A stretch of DNA of 64,000 bases, taken from contig OU452223.1 in assembly GCA_911728455.2 (NCBI GenBank), forward strand, positions 4,300,174-4,364,173. The letters run 5' to 3'. A program made the translations under genes and the position numbers. A model generated the notes under the pieces. That model was not told the origin of the DNA, ran no database searches, and saw only the letters and a list, made by a program, of their open reading frames with translations. Positions within the stretch are counted from its first letter, which is position 1. Each line of letters opens with the position of its first letter. Positions 39,101-48,272 of this stretch are shown piece by piece. Origin of the DNA: Marthasterias glacialis (taxonomy: Eukaryota > Echinodermata > Asteroidea > Forcipulatida > Asteriidae).

Positions 39101-39330
39101 ACTGGTCGTTCTCGTCGTAGTCGTGGGCGATTATAAATATCACAGAATTTGTTGCGATTTGTCAAGAATTGAACGTAACAGTTACTTCTTTGCAAATGCT
39201 TTGAAGTAGAAAGGTACCTCTGCAATGTGTCTGCTTCACTCAATCGAGATAAGACCACTTTTTTAACGGTTTGGGTTGATTTTTCGTTAAGAAATTTGCG
39301 ACACAACATCTTGTTACAGGAGGCTGCCAT
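27188..39330 (-). CDS. MAIP1: MAIP1 orthologue (m-AAA protease-interacting protein 1), complete, five exons
   Basis: Coding exons read on the minus strand are 39330-38857, 38346-38275, 37439-37313, 33124-32965 and 27305-27188. All introns are GT-AG, and phases join without a break into 316 aa (human is 291 aa). The first exon starts MAASCNKMLCRKFL, basic and Ser-rich, as expected of a mitochondrial presequence, and ends with a strongly conserved block (SYFDPDFKAEDFTEGAKQ, compare human AYFDKEFSITEFSEGAKQ). Later conserved blocks are GNFDQLEGLL, HYDESGGKFLNILMRFW and CTYEFHRDFTPGVDPNW. They match human FDLLEELV, YYDEKGRKFVNILMCFW and ASYEFQREFTQGVKPDW. In mammals MAIP1 is a matrix protein that escorts and protects the MCU regulator EMRE before m-AAA protease processing; that role is knowledge of the family. 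Intron 3 (4.2 kb) and intron 4 (5.7 kb) are packed with repeats. The C-terminus is about 13 residues longer than in human. Confidence 0.93.
27563..27871. mobile_element. TA-target miniature element, AAGCCCCAGC family, copy 1
   Basis: The inverted ends AAGCACTTGCTCAACATTGG and CCAATGCTGAGCTGGGGCTT enclose the family interior (ATGGTAGAAAACTTTCC, GAAATATTTCTGCCTGAAG, TGCTGAATGCATTTTTACCG). The left flank is TA; the right flank has drifted to CA. It lies in MAIP1 intron 4. Confidence 0.8.
28068..28320 (+). mobile_element. Miniature element, TAGACCTTTC family, copy 1 (right end missing)
   Basis: It starts TAGACCTTTCTTTTGCAA and runs through CCAACCAAGGTTGGAGAAAC, GGAGCCATCAATGCAAAGC and ACAGATAATCACAG. 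These are shared with the copies at 50.0 and 55.6 kb. Similarity fades near 28320 without the terminal inverted repeat. Confidence 0.7.
30705..31385 (+). repeat. Tandem array, about 3.3 units of 190-210 bp, in MAIP1 intron 4
   Basis: The sentence TGCCTTGGTGCCCTTGCCCT recurs at about 30839, 31031 and 31240. Each is followed by AATCAGGCCTGCATGACTG, GCATCAGGCTCGATACTTCA and TTGCCTCCATGCCCCTGG. Some units have a central palindrome, ATGGAGGCAATTGCCTCCAT. Open frames of up to 199 codons run through it because the unit has few stops; repeated peptides simply mirror the DNA repeat. Confidence 0.85.
31583..31801 (+). repeat. 20-bp minisatellite, about 11 units
   Basis: The unit is GTGAGTGGCTCACCCAGGGG. 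The first two units are divergent and the last eight or nine nearly identical, implying recent expansion. Each unit joins two short inverted repeats (GTGAG-TGG-CTCAC and CACCC-AG-GGGTG), so the array can fold into serial hairpins. It lies in MAIP1 intron 4. Confidence 0.9.
31925..32240 (+). repeat. tRNA-headed SINE, family A, 5' truncated
   Basis: It starts inside the head (GTTCTGGTGGTTAAGCCATC), followed by the B-box GGGTTCGAGCCCC, TGACACTTGTGTCCTTGAGC, a body with TATAAATGGGTACCTGCGAG, and the tail TAAAGCGCATCGAGATG with TTATTATTTTT. It sits inside an older repeat whose similar sentences (CCAAGTTTGGAGTT, CAATAGGCTTCTGGATGA) appear on both sides (31.85 and 32.3 kb). Confidence 0.75.
32410..32575 (+). 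repeat. SINE 3' part, family A relative
   Basis: GTGTTTCTAACAGTGGC, GCACCCTGTAAACCC, AAATGGGTCTCATACTTCA, TTTGAGATACCCGTAGATAA and GCGCTATATAAA with an (ATT)n tail match the 3' half of the copy at 44.36-44.64 kb. The tRNA-like head is absent. Confidence 0.7.
34560..34990 (+). mobile_element. LINE fragment: reverse transcriptase N-terminal part, decayed
   Basis: The frame at 34690-34920 gives ITAKVYNQVFSNRTYDYTDP and LLRSNQAGFRKGRNCAPQIN, followed by ILRRIIEG. These are the characteristic first blocks of RTE-like and related non-LTR reverse transcriptases. After a frameshift near 34912 the next block reads SFKKAIDSIY, the decayed equivalent of the catalytic DFKKAFDS motif with its first Asp lost. 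It lies in MAIP1 intron 3, opposite to the gene. Confidence 0.75.
35055..35420 (-). mobile_element. LINE fragment: C-terminal end of a CR1/Jockey-type ORF2
   Basis: The minus-strand translation includes LSHCHKVSSLSLFYRYYHGM, CSNSLSLLVP and the SHPYNVTVPK block. This is the typical C-terminal region after the reverse transcriptase of CR1-like LINEs (LFYRYFHG, SSEL, HPY). Only about 116 codons remain. It is a different family from the neighbours on either side. Confidence 0.7.
35560..35890 (-). mobile_element. LINE fragment: C-terminal end of an RTE-like ORF
   Basis: The minus-strand frame reads RKWNWAGHISRRTDNRWSSA, then RGRKRKRRRDELQQYLG and NRDIWRHQAEAFILQW. This is the conserved C-terminal tail (WxWAGHxARRxDxRW, GRxxxRWxDD, EAFxQQW) of endonuclease-reverse transcriptase LINEs. 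The usual RRWRDD is degraded to RRRDEL. It ends in a stop near 35621. Confidence 0.8.
37019..37196 (-). mobile_element. 6-bp-target miniature element, CAGGCCT family, copy A
   Basis: This 178-bp element has inverted ends CAGGCCTCGAGCTTAAG and CTTAAC-type GGTTAAGATCAAGGCCTG. It is flanked by a perfect 6-bp direct repeat TATGTA (37013-37018 and 37197-37202). Inside are two TTGGCCAGCATGCCCTT-type direct repeats. It lies in MAIP1 intron 3, just downstream of exon 3. Confidence 0.85.
37477..37735 (+). repeat. tRNA-headed SINE, family C
   Basis: GGTCGGGTTTGCGTAGTGGT (A-box region) and CCCGGTTCGAATCCCGCC (B-box) are followed by a body with GGGTTTTCCTCCCACATC, and an end with AGTTCACTTAAC and AATCCTTGGCTTCACAACCA. 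The ending resembles that of the copy at 48.27-48.57 kb, so the 3' body may be shared between heads. It lies in MAIP1 intron 2. Confidence 0.65.
38441..38531. repeat. Perfect 34-bp-arm hairpin flanked by an 11-bp direct repeat
   Basis: Arms 38453-38486 and 38488-38521 are exact inverted copies (left AGTTGCGATAATCGTAACCC) separated by one base. TAGTAAAAGAT lies at 38441-38451 and again at 38521-38531. The 69 bp between the two copies therefore look like an insertion with target duplication. It is in MAIP1 intron 1. Confidence 0.85.
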
Positions 39331-39724
39331 GTTGGATCAAAATTCAGGCTGGTCAGAATCCTTTTAATTAAAAATGTTATTTCTGCTCTCATTTTGTCTA
39401 TAAGGCAAACCACTTGTGTATTATTAGCTAAAGTACTTAGAAAAAAATTATTATCTATACATTTCTAAACTTTTTGAATAATTCCAAAGCTGTATATCAT
39501 TCGGACAATAATTATTTTTTTGAAATAATGAAAGTCGGGCTTATTGGTTGGCGTATTTTGAACTATTGGTGGCGCTGGCGCAATGCATCAGAACTTAAAT
39601 TTGTTTTTGCGACTTGACACACCTACCTACAATTTACATGCTGTCTGCCGTCTGTGCTGCATATTGCTTCATGACTGCTCACCTTAAATGTTCTCCTTTG
39701 ACGGACAATAGTGACATTATCATT
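39331..39724. promoter_or_regulatory. Divergent (probably bidirectional) MAIP1/TYW5 promoter
   Basis: Only 394 bp separate the MAIP1 and TYW5 start codons, which point away from each other. The MAIP1 start on the minus strand lies in CCAACATGGCAGCC, which resembles a YY1-type AACATGGC site overlapping the ATG, common in short 5'-UTR housekeeping genes. Near the TYW5 side are two ATTGG (inverted CCAAT) boxes at 39543-39547 and 39564-39568. A GGCGCTGGCGC stretch at about 39570-39580 is a weak NRF1-like candidate. There is no TATA box at an obvious position. Shared control is inferred from the geometry, not shown by the sequence. Confidence 0.6.
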
Positions 39725-42700
39725 ATGGCAGAAAGTGTACGCATTTTTGAGGGCGTTGATAAAGATTTATTCACCAGTGAAATTTACCCACAGGTTTGTT
39801 CATTTGCGACAGTCAGCTGACAGTAGTCTAGATAATAAAATTTTAGTAGCCAGTAATCTTAGTGTACTGTTAGTGTTACTGTTAGTTCTCTGGGGCGCTG
39901 AACTCCCATTTGGAGATTTTGACTAATGACCGATAATGTCAAAATCTCAAAAAAGGAGTTCAGCGCCCCAGCTATAGACCCAGTAAAAAAAAGGCAGTAA
40001 CTGGGGCGCTGTACTCCTTTTTTGAGATTTTGACATTCTCAAAAAAGCAGTACACACCCACAGTTACTGGGTCTATTATCAGTATCACTGTCATATCAGT
40101 CATCATAAACTAGCATACATATGTAGTTTGAATGGATTCGCCTTGCTCTCTGAGTCACTGTGTTGAGTATGAGCATGTCTTGCATCGATGCTTGTATTGT
40201 AGTACTTAGAACAGTACTCAGGACAGTAGTTACTAGTACTAGTAGAAGACACAGTAACTAACCCCGGGCATGCTGGGGGGTGCTGTACTCCTTTTTTGAA
40301 GGAGTACAGATGCACCCTAGACGTGGTCATACACTGTACTTAGAGTAGACCCAGTAACTGGGGCGTTGTACTCCTTTTTTGGGGATTTTGACATTATCGG
40401 TCATACTACTTACTAGTACTACTGCTGCATACTAGGTAGTAACTGGGCCAGTACGACAGATAATGTCAAAATCTCAAATAAAGGAGTACAGCGTAGCCCT
40501 AGTGTAGACCCAGTAACTGCTAGACCATTCAAAAACATTCAAAATTTCAACTCTCACGTTTTTTCATTGGCTTGCTATGGTACACGTGGTATTGTCATTG
40601 GAACAGTGTTGATATCAAGCTGTATTGCCATTCAAAACCATTTATTGCATTCATGGGTTCATTGATTCAACACAATACAAGATCCTAAATGGCGGCCTGG
40701 AAGGCATTGAGGAGAACAAGCTCTTCCAGTGACGCACCAACCCATCCAAAGTCAGAGGTCACAACCTACCTCTACAAACTGAGATTTAAGAAAGGGTTGA
40801 ATTGCAGGAAAAAGTTCTTTTCGATCAGAGTTATTTCCGAATGGGACAGCCTTCTCTTCACATGTGGTCAATGCAACCCCAACCAACATGTTTAAGAACC
40901 ATATTGATGCCTATTGGAAAGAAACTGGATATGGCAATGGGGTCATAAAGGCTTAGCCTATTCAATTCCCATCAACCTAAGTAAGTAAGTAAGTAAGTAA
41001 CACAGCTGTGTACCATTTCAAATGATCCTCACAAGGCTTTGTATCAGCTAATTACCTACCAATCAAAACTACTTGGGGAATCAAACACTGTACACAGTTA
41101 TCTCACCATTCAACCCTGATCCCATGGGTTTCCATCTCCCGTTTTAGTTTAGAAAATGTTTGCAGAAAATGTCATCTGATTAAGTCAATCAAAAGTAATG
41201 TGTACAGCATCCAAATAAAAAACTTGCTCTTAGGCTCTAAGGCACAAAATGAATGGTTGGAAGCCTGCTGGAACAGAGTCTAGGGATAAATGGGTAAATG
41301 CTAAACAAAAATGAAAATCGCACCAACCCTAAAAAATGTATACCCAAAAACACCTACCCAGGTCTGTCGGATCATAAATTTGAATTGCTTTACCTTTCAG
41401 AGAAAACCGGCCATCCTGCGGGGTCTAGATATTGGTGAATGCAGAACAAAATGGACAGAAGACTACCTCTGCAAATGTGTTGGTTCTCAAGAGGTCAAAG
41501 TTCATGTCAGTCCTTCAGCAAATATGGACTTTGTAAACAAAAATTACGCCTACAGGTAAAAATGGAATAAAACCACTGATTTGTCTTCATTATGTATATC
41601 TTCACTATAGTCGACCAGACTACACGGGCCATTTGTTATAAAGCTGTAAATTTGTCCATGTTCACGCTCCATACTCAAGCTTACCATCAATGGAAAGAGA
41701 AAGATTGGATCTTTCTAATGATGTAAAATAAATAAGATTGCTATTACGCCCTCCCTTCAAACTGGTGTGAAAAGATCTGAACTGCCAAACACCTACGGAA
41801 TACCACATGTGTACAGAAATGTGTTTGATTTTACACATCATACTGAGGAAACAAAGACAAAGAACTTGGCCATTTATGGGCCGATCTCGGTGATTTTTAG
41901 AAACAGAGGAAAGGAAATTCAATGAGGAGGAATTGTTTTATCATTCATTTTGCTGTAAAGCAACATCTTCAAGGTGAAAATCAAGTTTGTAAAAGTTGTC
42001 TTTGTGTAAGAACATGTGGTTTACGTTTGAGTGGTCAACAAATGTGGGCACCCCGGGCTGCATGCCAATCAACAATATGGGGCTGAGAGGGTTAATTAAA
42101 ATGCACAAACTTTTGACATAGTTTTTTCTATAATTACATGTACAGTGTATATACATATGTACTTCTTATTCTACCCTTAGAACTTTGCCATTTGACAACT
42201 TTTTGAGACGTGCTGCTGAATCTAATCATGATGAATTTTTCTTTGAACCGGTAAGCACATTTGGTACTGTTACCAAATTCCTACAACATCTTGGCTTTTA
42301 TTCCTCTTACAATTTTGACTATTAAGTCAATCGGTTTCCTTGTTATTTCTGCCAATTAAAAACTTCTTTGAATATCATTAGATGTATTCAATTCAATTTG
42401 ATTTAGTTTATTTGTTGTCAACTTTAAAACAATTAACAAAAATTACAAATGTCCATCTATTCTTGAGTACAGCAAACAGTAAAAGTGTATTAGTTGATGC
42501 TGCAAGCACGAAAAAGCAGTAGAAGCGCAACCTCAAGGTGTTATGCAACTTCCTTGGTACAGAGAACTGGTGAGTTGGCAGTCCTGGTTCCTCCCAAGTC
42601 ATTCTTGTTACTGATGATTTGAGAGTAACATCGAAAGCAGTTTTTGAGCAGCAACTCACTGGTGTTTTTGTACCGTTATTTTACAGAGTCATCATTATTA

Positions 42701-45700
42701 ATGTACATCTAGGCATAATAATTCTCATTATTACCCGGGTGCAACAATTATACATCAAATTTTCATATGAAGCAGAAACACTTTTAACTTCTGTTTTTTC
42801 AGGATGAAAAGTATTACTTTCGTGCCCTTGGTAATGACCCAAGAAAGGTAAGAGCAGGTTGCCTTCTTTCAAAATAGAACTGTCTGTATTTGTTGACAGA
42901 CTTTATCAAAAATAAGTTTTAAAGTTGAATAAGATATTAAAACAGTTTTCTCACAGGACTACCATTCACTTAAAGCCCCAGCTCAACATTGGTAAGAAGA
43001 AAAACATAAATGTTCACAGAGTTACATGTACATTACATAGTATAAAGATAATGATGGTAGAAAACTTTCCTTGAAATATTTCTGCCTGAAGTGTTATTGT
43101 TTTTAAATAATAAATGTAATAAGATCCAAACTTAGTTTTCGTCTCAGTGAGACGAAAACTCTGCCTATAGGAATGCACACAAAAATGCTGAATGCTGAAA
43201 AATGCTGAATGCATTTTTACCGTTTTCTCACAAATGAACAACGAAATGAACTGAAATTTTCACAGGTTGGTTTTATTACAAGTATCTTGATTTGTTCAAA
43301 GAATAGAAGCATTTACAGTCAGTTTACCAATGTTGAGCTGGGGCTTTAGAGTAGATACTGGATTTTGAAAGTGGAGTTTCTCTGTAGCAACAAATGGAAG
43401 TGTTCCTTTATAGCTTTAGCAGTCATTTTTGAAACTAACAACATACATTATATTGCATCAACTTTTGACCTGTTGTGGACGAGTGGTCAAGCACACCAGA
43501 CTCAAGCTCTGGTGTTTCTGATCACCAGAGTGTGGGCTTGAAGCCCGGTCTTGACACTTGTGTCCTTAAGCATGTTAAGCAAGACACTTAACCATTATTA
43601 ATAAATACCTAGGACAGTTTGTGGATTCTGATTGGTCAAAACGTGATCACGTGGGTGTGTATTAACGGCGATATAAAGACCAGCTAACAAAACAAGAAAG
43701 TATCGCCGAGAAAGAAAAGTTACAAAATGGACGATTTTAGCCGTTTATTTCGTTAAAAAGGTATTTATTAATGGGAATAACAGTGCGAGGACCCTTTCTT
43801 CACTGCTTGGTAATGACCTTGGGTGGTGGCTGGCCGCTGTTAATGACCGCGCCTCCGGCTTGGTCGTTAACAGCGGCCAGCCACCACCCTGGTCATTACC
43901 AAGCAGTGAAGACCGGGTCCTCGCACTGTTATTCCCTAAATAATACGCAGTTTTTATATAGCACTTTATCACACCCTATGGGCGTCTCAGAGCGCTCAGT
44001 ATTTTTTTTTCTGCGAGGTATGATGAGTTACGTTTTTGAAGTTTGAGACCTGTTCCTTTACATAGCACCATGTAATGGTTCACAAGGTGCTGTGGCGCAA
44101 TCTGCAGCCGATCAAACCAGGAACACCGGGGTGAACCCCTTCTCTTTGCGATAAGTGTCACTGGGTTCTTTTACGTGCATTACACAACACACGGGACCAA
44201 CGGCTTTACGACCCATCCGAAGGACGAAGCAATAATGGTTAAGTGTCTTGCTTAAGGACACAAGTGTCACGACGGGGACCCGAACCCACACTCTGCTGAT
44301 CAGAGACACCAGAGCTTGTGTCCGGTGTTCTTATCCGCTCGGCCACGACGCGACACGACACACCATTATTGCTACGTCCTTCGGATGGGATGTAAAGCCG
44401 TAGTTCCCGTGTGTTGTGTAATGCACAAAAAGAACCCAGTTACACTTATCGCTAAGAGAAGGGGTTTGCCCCGGTGTTTCTGGCAGTGGCTGCTGAATGC
44501 ACCGCAGCACCTTGTAAACATTTATATAAGGTGTTACATAAATGGGTCTCATAATTCAAAAACTTCAAAAACCTGTCTTAAAAATAATAATAAACACTCT
44601 GAGATGCCCGTAGATCAAGTGCTATATAAACTAAAAAACTTGTTTGTTTTTTTTTGCAGTTTCAAAGTTTTGAAGATTCACTATATTTAAAACTCACAAT
44701 ATTTTCTAAACTGTTTTAATTCCGTTAGGAACCTGCAGATATAACTAAGCAGTTTCCTTCTCTCGCGCCTGACGTAACAATCCCTGAGTTCTTTGAAGCA
44801 GACGCAATGTTCTCCACTGTTCTCCGATTAGGATCAGCTGGTGTACAATTATGGACCCATTATGATGTAAGCAGTTGTTTTTGTTATAAGAAAAACAAGG
44901 TTCATTGCCAAAAAGTTTCTTTTTTTCACCTCTAGAATGACAAGTTTATATGGCTAACTATATATACCATGTGACCTTTGTTTACAAAAAGAGTGACTAT
45001 ACAATGTAGGTTTTGAGGCATTGCATGGTGAGGTATCAATGTATATTTGGTTTGCGGTAACACCATGTGATGATACTTTGCTATATACAGTAGATTGTTC
45101 TTGTGAGAACTTGTCCTGTTATTATTCTACTACCGCGGAGTAGATTTCAGAATTGGGGGGGGGGGGGGGGGGGCAACTTAGTTCTAAAAAGAACTGTCCT
45201 GCTTATAATTACTACCTGGAGAGGTATGGAATTCGGCCGGGACTACTACCAGTCTACTTAGCTTAGTTGATCGAGGGGACTTCTCAAATAACTTCACTGT
45301 CGCGGATTGGTCTCAACACAAATCAAAAGTTAGTACAGTTGTGTGTCAGAACAATGCCGGCAGTTAGTTTACTTTTCTAATGGGATTTTAACGTATCAGA
45401 CTTTTGTTGGACTTTCAGTGGCGTTGCCAAGGCTGTGATTGGTCAATATGTTAGTAGGCGGGGCTTAATGGATCGGTCTATTCCAACTCCCTTGGCATTT
45501 TCAAGAACAACTTGAAATCCAACCTGCATAAAGAAGCATTTGGTTGACTTTTTTACGTGATACTGCTGGCTGTGAGCTGTTGTTTTGGTTGTTTTGCATC
45601 GCAGCACCATGAATGTTGTTTGCGACGGATACCGGCACTTTAGAAGTTCTCATTATCATTATTATTGTCATGATGTAGATTGGCAAGTTTCAACGATCTT

Positions 45701-47945
45701 CTTCAGGGAAAGGACAGAGGAAGACCTCTAGCAAATGACTGTAGCATCGCTTTTTGAAGCTGAAGTTTTAATAAACCATCAGTTTCTGTGGTAGTGTGGT
45801 TGGATAGCAAGTACCCACATGGTCCACCCCTTCCCAGTGAAGTCAAACACACACCCTAGTACCATATTGCATACACGTACACTATAACCATGATGTGGTC
45901 TTCTTTCAGATCATGGACAACCTCTTGATTCAGATCAGTGGTCACAAGCGAGTAGTGTTCTTCAGTCCTAAAGATGCCACTAACTTATATCTCACAGGTA
46001 TGCTCAATCAGTTTTTTAAAAATTGTTCATAAATACCTGAGACAGTTTAGGCATTCCTATTGGTTGAAAGATGGTCACATGAGCATGTTTACCTGGTATT
46101 AAACAGTTAATAAAAACACGACTTGAGCTGTTTAAAACCCGTAAAACTTAAAGGATATGATTCAATTTTCTCTTCCAAAAAATTAAAAACGCAGACTCGT
46201 CACCATTACCTGACCTGTACATACATGTAGTTTACATACGGCGCGTGCGCTGGTCAAAGGTGATCTTTCGTGGCACAAATTGTTTCTGTCACCCGTTGCG
46301 AGCTGGTGTTTTTAATACCTTATGTCAAGCCCTAGCAAAATGCACCCAGTTTTTTTAGTTTTTTTATTTGTTTATTTTTATTAGTTTAATGTTTTTATTT
46401 ACTTATTTGTTTGTTGGGTTGTTTGTATTTATTTATTATTTTCTATTATTATTTTTTCTTATTTGTTTATTTATTTTATTATTATTATTATAATTATTAT
46501 TAGTAGTGGTAGTATTTTTATTTATTTGTTTGAACAGTTTTAGTAGTCTGAGATGAAAGTTAAACTACTTCCATTTTTGGGTTGTTTTTCACAGGAGATA
46601 AGTCAGCAGTATTAGACATTGACCATCCAGACTTCAGTCGGTATCCAGCTTTCCGGCATGCAAGGCCAATAGAATGTCACTTACAACCAGGAGATGTTCT
46701 CTTCATACCAGGTGAGTTTTGTTGATTAACATACACCCGACAGAAAAACATGCATAGAAGCAACTGATTCTCTGTTGTTCTTGGCTATGCCAATTTTAAA
46801 TTGTCAAAACAATTTTTTTGTATAAAGGTCAAGTGTAGGCCTGTGGTATTGCATAACAAGCTATAAGTTGCCCGATGGAATTGGTGGAATTTTGAGCACT
46901 TTTTTGGTCACTCCTTGTTTTTCAAATCTGAATCTTGTAAGGCATTTGTACCCTACCAATAAACACATTAGCGTTCGCTCGAACCCTACATACGCCAGAG
47001 GTAGTTGTTGGGTCCAATAAGTCGGACTTTGTTTTGCGGTGGTGTGTACTATGATCATCCAAATGGGATCACGTGAAAAGGAGGTTCAGTTCAAAGACTC
47101 CGTCTGGATAATTGACTCCTTGGAGTTCACAAACAAACATGAAATCTCGGAAGCGACAAAGAAAGGACGCTTTGTGTGCGCTACCATGAATGGCCTGAAA
47201 TGCAGAAACAACACTGTGCACTAAGATGTGTGCCCTGAATAAACGGAAGATGCGATACATAAATGTTGCACACACACACACAACATGCATGAAGTCAACA
47301 AACTAACGCAACGGAAATGCCATGACACTGTGCGTGCGCTACTGTATCAAGAATGCCCCCTCAAAAGCGCAAACGACACTGATTGCTAACGTGTGGAAAT
47401 GGATAATACACAATTTTGAGTGATAAATTACAAGTTAACAACTCATTAAAAACTTACAGAAAGTAAGGATTATTTGTATTGATATCAAACCATATATGAA
47501 AACCCAAAAATGTATTGTGAAAAAGACCTGTTTATGGGCCCTTTAATTCCAGATTAACAGTTAGTCATTTAAATGAAATGAGTTTGAGTATACTAAGAAT
47601 ATTTGTAGCAGACACCATCAGTGGATCTTTATACATTTTGGAACGATCTTTAAATGTATATTCATGTGCATTTCACTTTCTGATTTATTTGCAGCACTTT
47701 GGTTTCATAATGTCCGCTCATTAGACTTCAGTGTTGCTGTGAATGTCTTCTTCAGGCATCTTGAAGCAAGTTTCTATGACTCCAAGGACCCTTACGGGAA
47801 CAAAGACCCACAAGCAGCCGCCAGGGCTTTGCAGATTTTAACCAGAGCTCTGAAATGTCTTGAGGAGCTACCAGACAACTACAGGGATTTTTACGGCAGG
47901 AGGATGGTGTCTGAGATCGAGTCTAAGATGTTTTTGAAGTCTTGA
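39725..47945 (+). CDS. TYW5: TYW5 orthologue, JmjC-domain tRNA yW-72 hydroxylase, complete, eight exons
   Basis: Coding exons are 39725-39793, 41401-41555, 42181-42250, 42803-42847, 44729-44866, 45910-45997, 46595-46711 and 47695-47945. All junctions are GT-AG and in phase, giving 310 aa (human 315). The JmjC 2-oxoglutarate/Fe(II) fold is intact: QLWTHYD gives the HxD iron ligands H157 and D159, and ALWFHN supplies the distal H232. Conserved blocks include [53 protein letters not shown] and [12 protein letters not shown]. The family hydroxylates yW-72 in the anticodon-adjacent wybutosine base (position 37) of tRNA-Phe to make hydroxywybutosine. An in-frame ATG lies 111 nt upstream (39614); 39725 is preferred because its product matches the short human N-terminus ending in LYPQ. 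Introns 1, 4 and 7 carry LINE, SINE and hairpin insertions. Confidence 0.95.
39885..40520. repeat. Nest of inverted repeats with GGGGCGCTGTACTCC ends, TYW5 intron 1
   Basis: Sentences CTGGGGCGCTGTACTCC, TTTTTTGAGATTTTGACAT and AGACCCAGTAACTG recur in both orientations about six times within 640 bp. For example 39886-39978 is closed by facing CTGGGGCGCTGAACTCC and GGAGTTCAGCGCCCCAG. It reads like several short fold-back elements inserted in or beside one another. A weaker relative is at 56.03-56.11 kb. Confidence 0.7.
40689..41002 (+). mobile_element. LINE fragment: ORF2 C-terminus plus AAGT-microsatellite tail
   Basis: [16 protein letters not shown] is followed, after a frameshift near 40860, by [20 protein letters not shown] and ETGYG. 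This is the usual FFSxRVxxxWNSLP...VVxAxSxNxFKNRLDxxW ending of CR1/Jockey-type LINEs. The 3' end is (TAAG)n at 40977-41002, matching the short tandem 3' tails of such elements. It lies in TYW5 intron 1 in gene orientation. Confidence 0.75.
42973..43346. mobile_element. TA-target miniature element, AAGCCCCAGC family, copy 2
   Basis: This 374-bp element has ends AAGCCCCAGCTCAACATTGG and CCAATGTTGAGCTGGGGCTT, and an exact TA on both sides (42971-42972 and 43347-43348). The TA duplication and inverted ends point to a Tc1/mariner-type non-autonomous element. It is the best preserved copy and lies in TYW5 intron 4. Confidence 0.85.
43471..43605 (+). repeat. tRNA-headed SINE, family A, head only
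   Basis: GTGGACGAGTGGTCAAGCAC (A-box side), GAGTGTGGGCTTGAAGCCC (mutated B-box) and TGACACTTGTGTCCTTAAG are present. The body is missing. Confidence 0.65.
43773..43936. repeat. 164-bp near-perfect palindrome
   Basis: Two arms of about 75 bp (GGGAATAACAGTGCGAGGAC and so on, then TTCACTGCTTGGTAATGACC and TGGTGGCTGGCCGCTGTTAA) face each other around a short GCGCCTCCGGC centre. Only a handful of mismatches separate the arms. The AT-rich flanks TATTTATTAAT and TAAATAATAC are also partly complementary. It lies in TYW5 intron 4 between SINE copies. Confidence 0.85.
43940..44352 (-). repeat. tRNA-headed SINE, family A, full-length, minus orientation
   Basis: Read on the minus strand: head GTGGCCGAGCGGATAAG, B-box GTGGGTTCGGGTCCCC, TGACACTTGTGTCCTTAAGC, a body with TTCGGATGGGTCGTAAAGCC, and a tail ending TAGGGTGTGATAAAGTGC. 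It is nearly collinear with the copy at 62.0-62.45 kb. The head resembles class II (Leu/Ser) tRNA. Confidence 0.8.
44361..44645 (+). repeat. SINE family A, body and tail, plus orientation
   Basis: It begins ACCATTATTGCTACGTCC and contains TTCGGATGGGATGTAAAGCC, CCCAGTTACACTTATCGC, CACCTTGTAAACATTTATAT and CTGAGATGCCCGTAGATCAA. It abuts the head of the preceding minus copy, so the two are arranged head to head. Confidence 0.7.
46325..46530. repeat. A/T-rich simple-sequence tract, TYW5 intron 6
   Basis: Runs of TTTATTTG, TTATTATTATTA and similar words fill about 200 bp just upstream of the exon-7 acceptor, with no other structure. Confidence 0.7.
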
Positions 47946-48272
47946 AAGTCAGTCAAACACTGATGAGCAACTCAACATGAAATGCTGCTGAGCTCCAAGA
48001 TGAGGAAGGAAGGTTAAAGTCATTGTATGTGCACTGAGTAGCATGATGAATCAAGACGGCAAAGCATCATTGATTTAAGTTATCTTTTTGTCATCAGAAG
48101 CTTGAAAGACCAGTATTTATGAAGGAGGTGTACATATACAATGAAGCAGGTAGTCCCTGAAGCTAACAGAACTACATCTAACTCGTCATCTTCAATCAAT
48201 GAGATCCTAACCAATAACTTGACTATTCACTCTGATTGCAGAGTCATTCCTGGTGATTCTATTTATTTTGGA

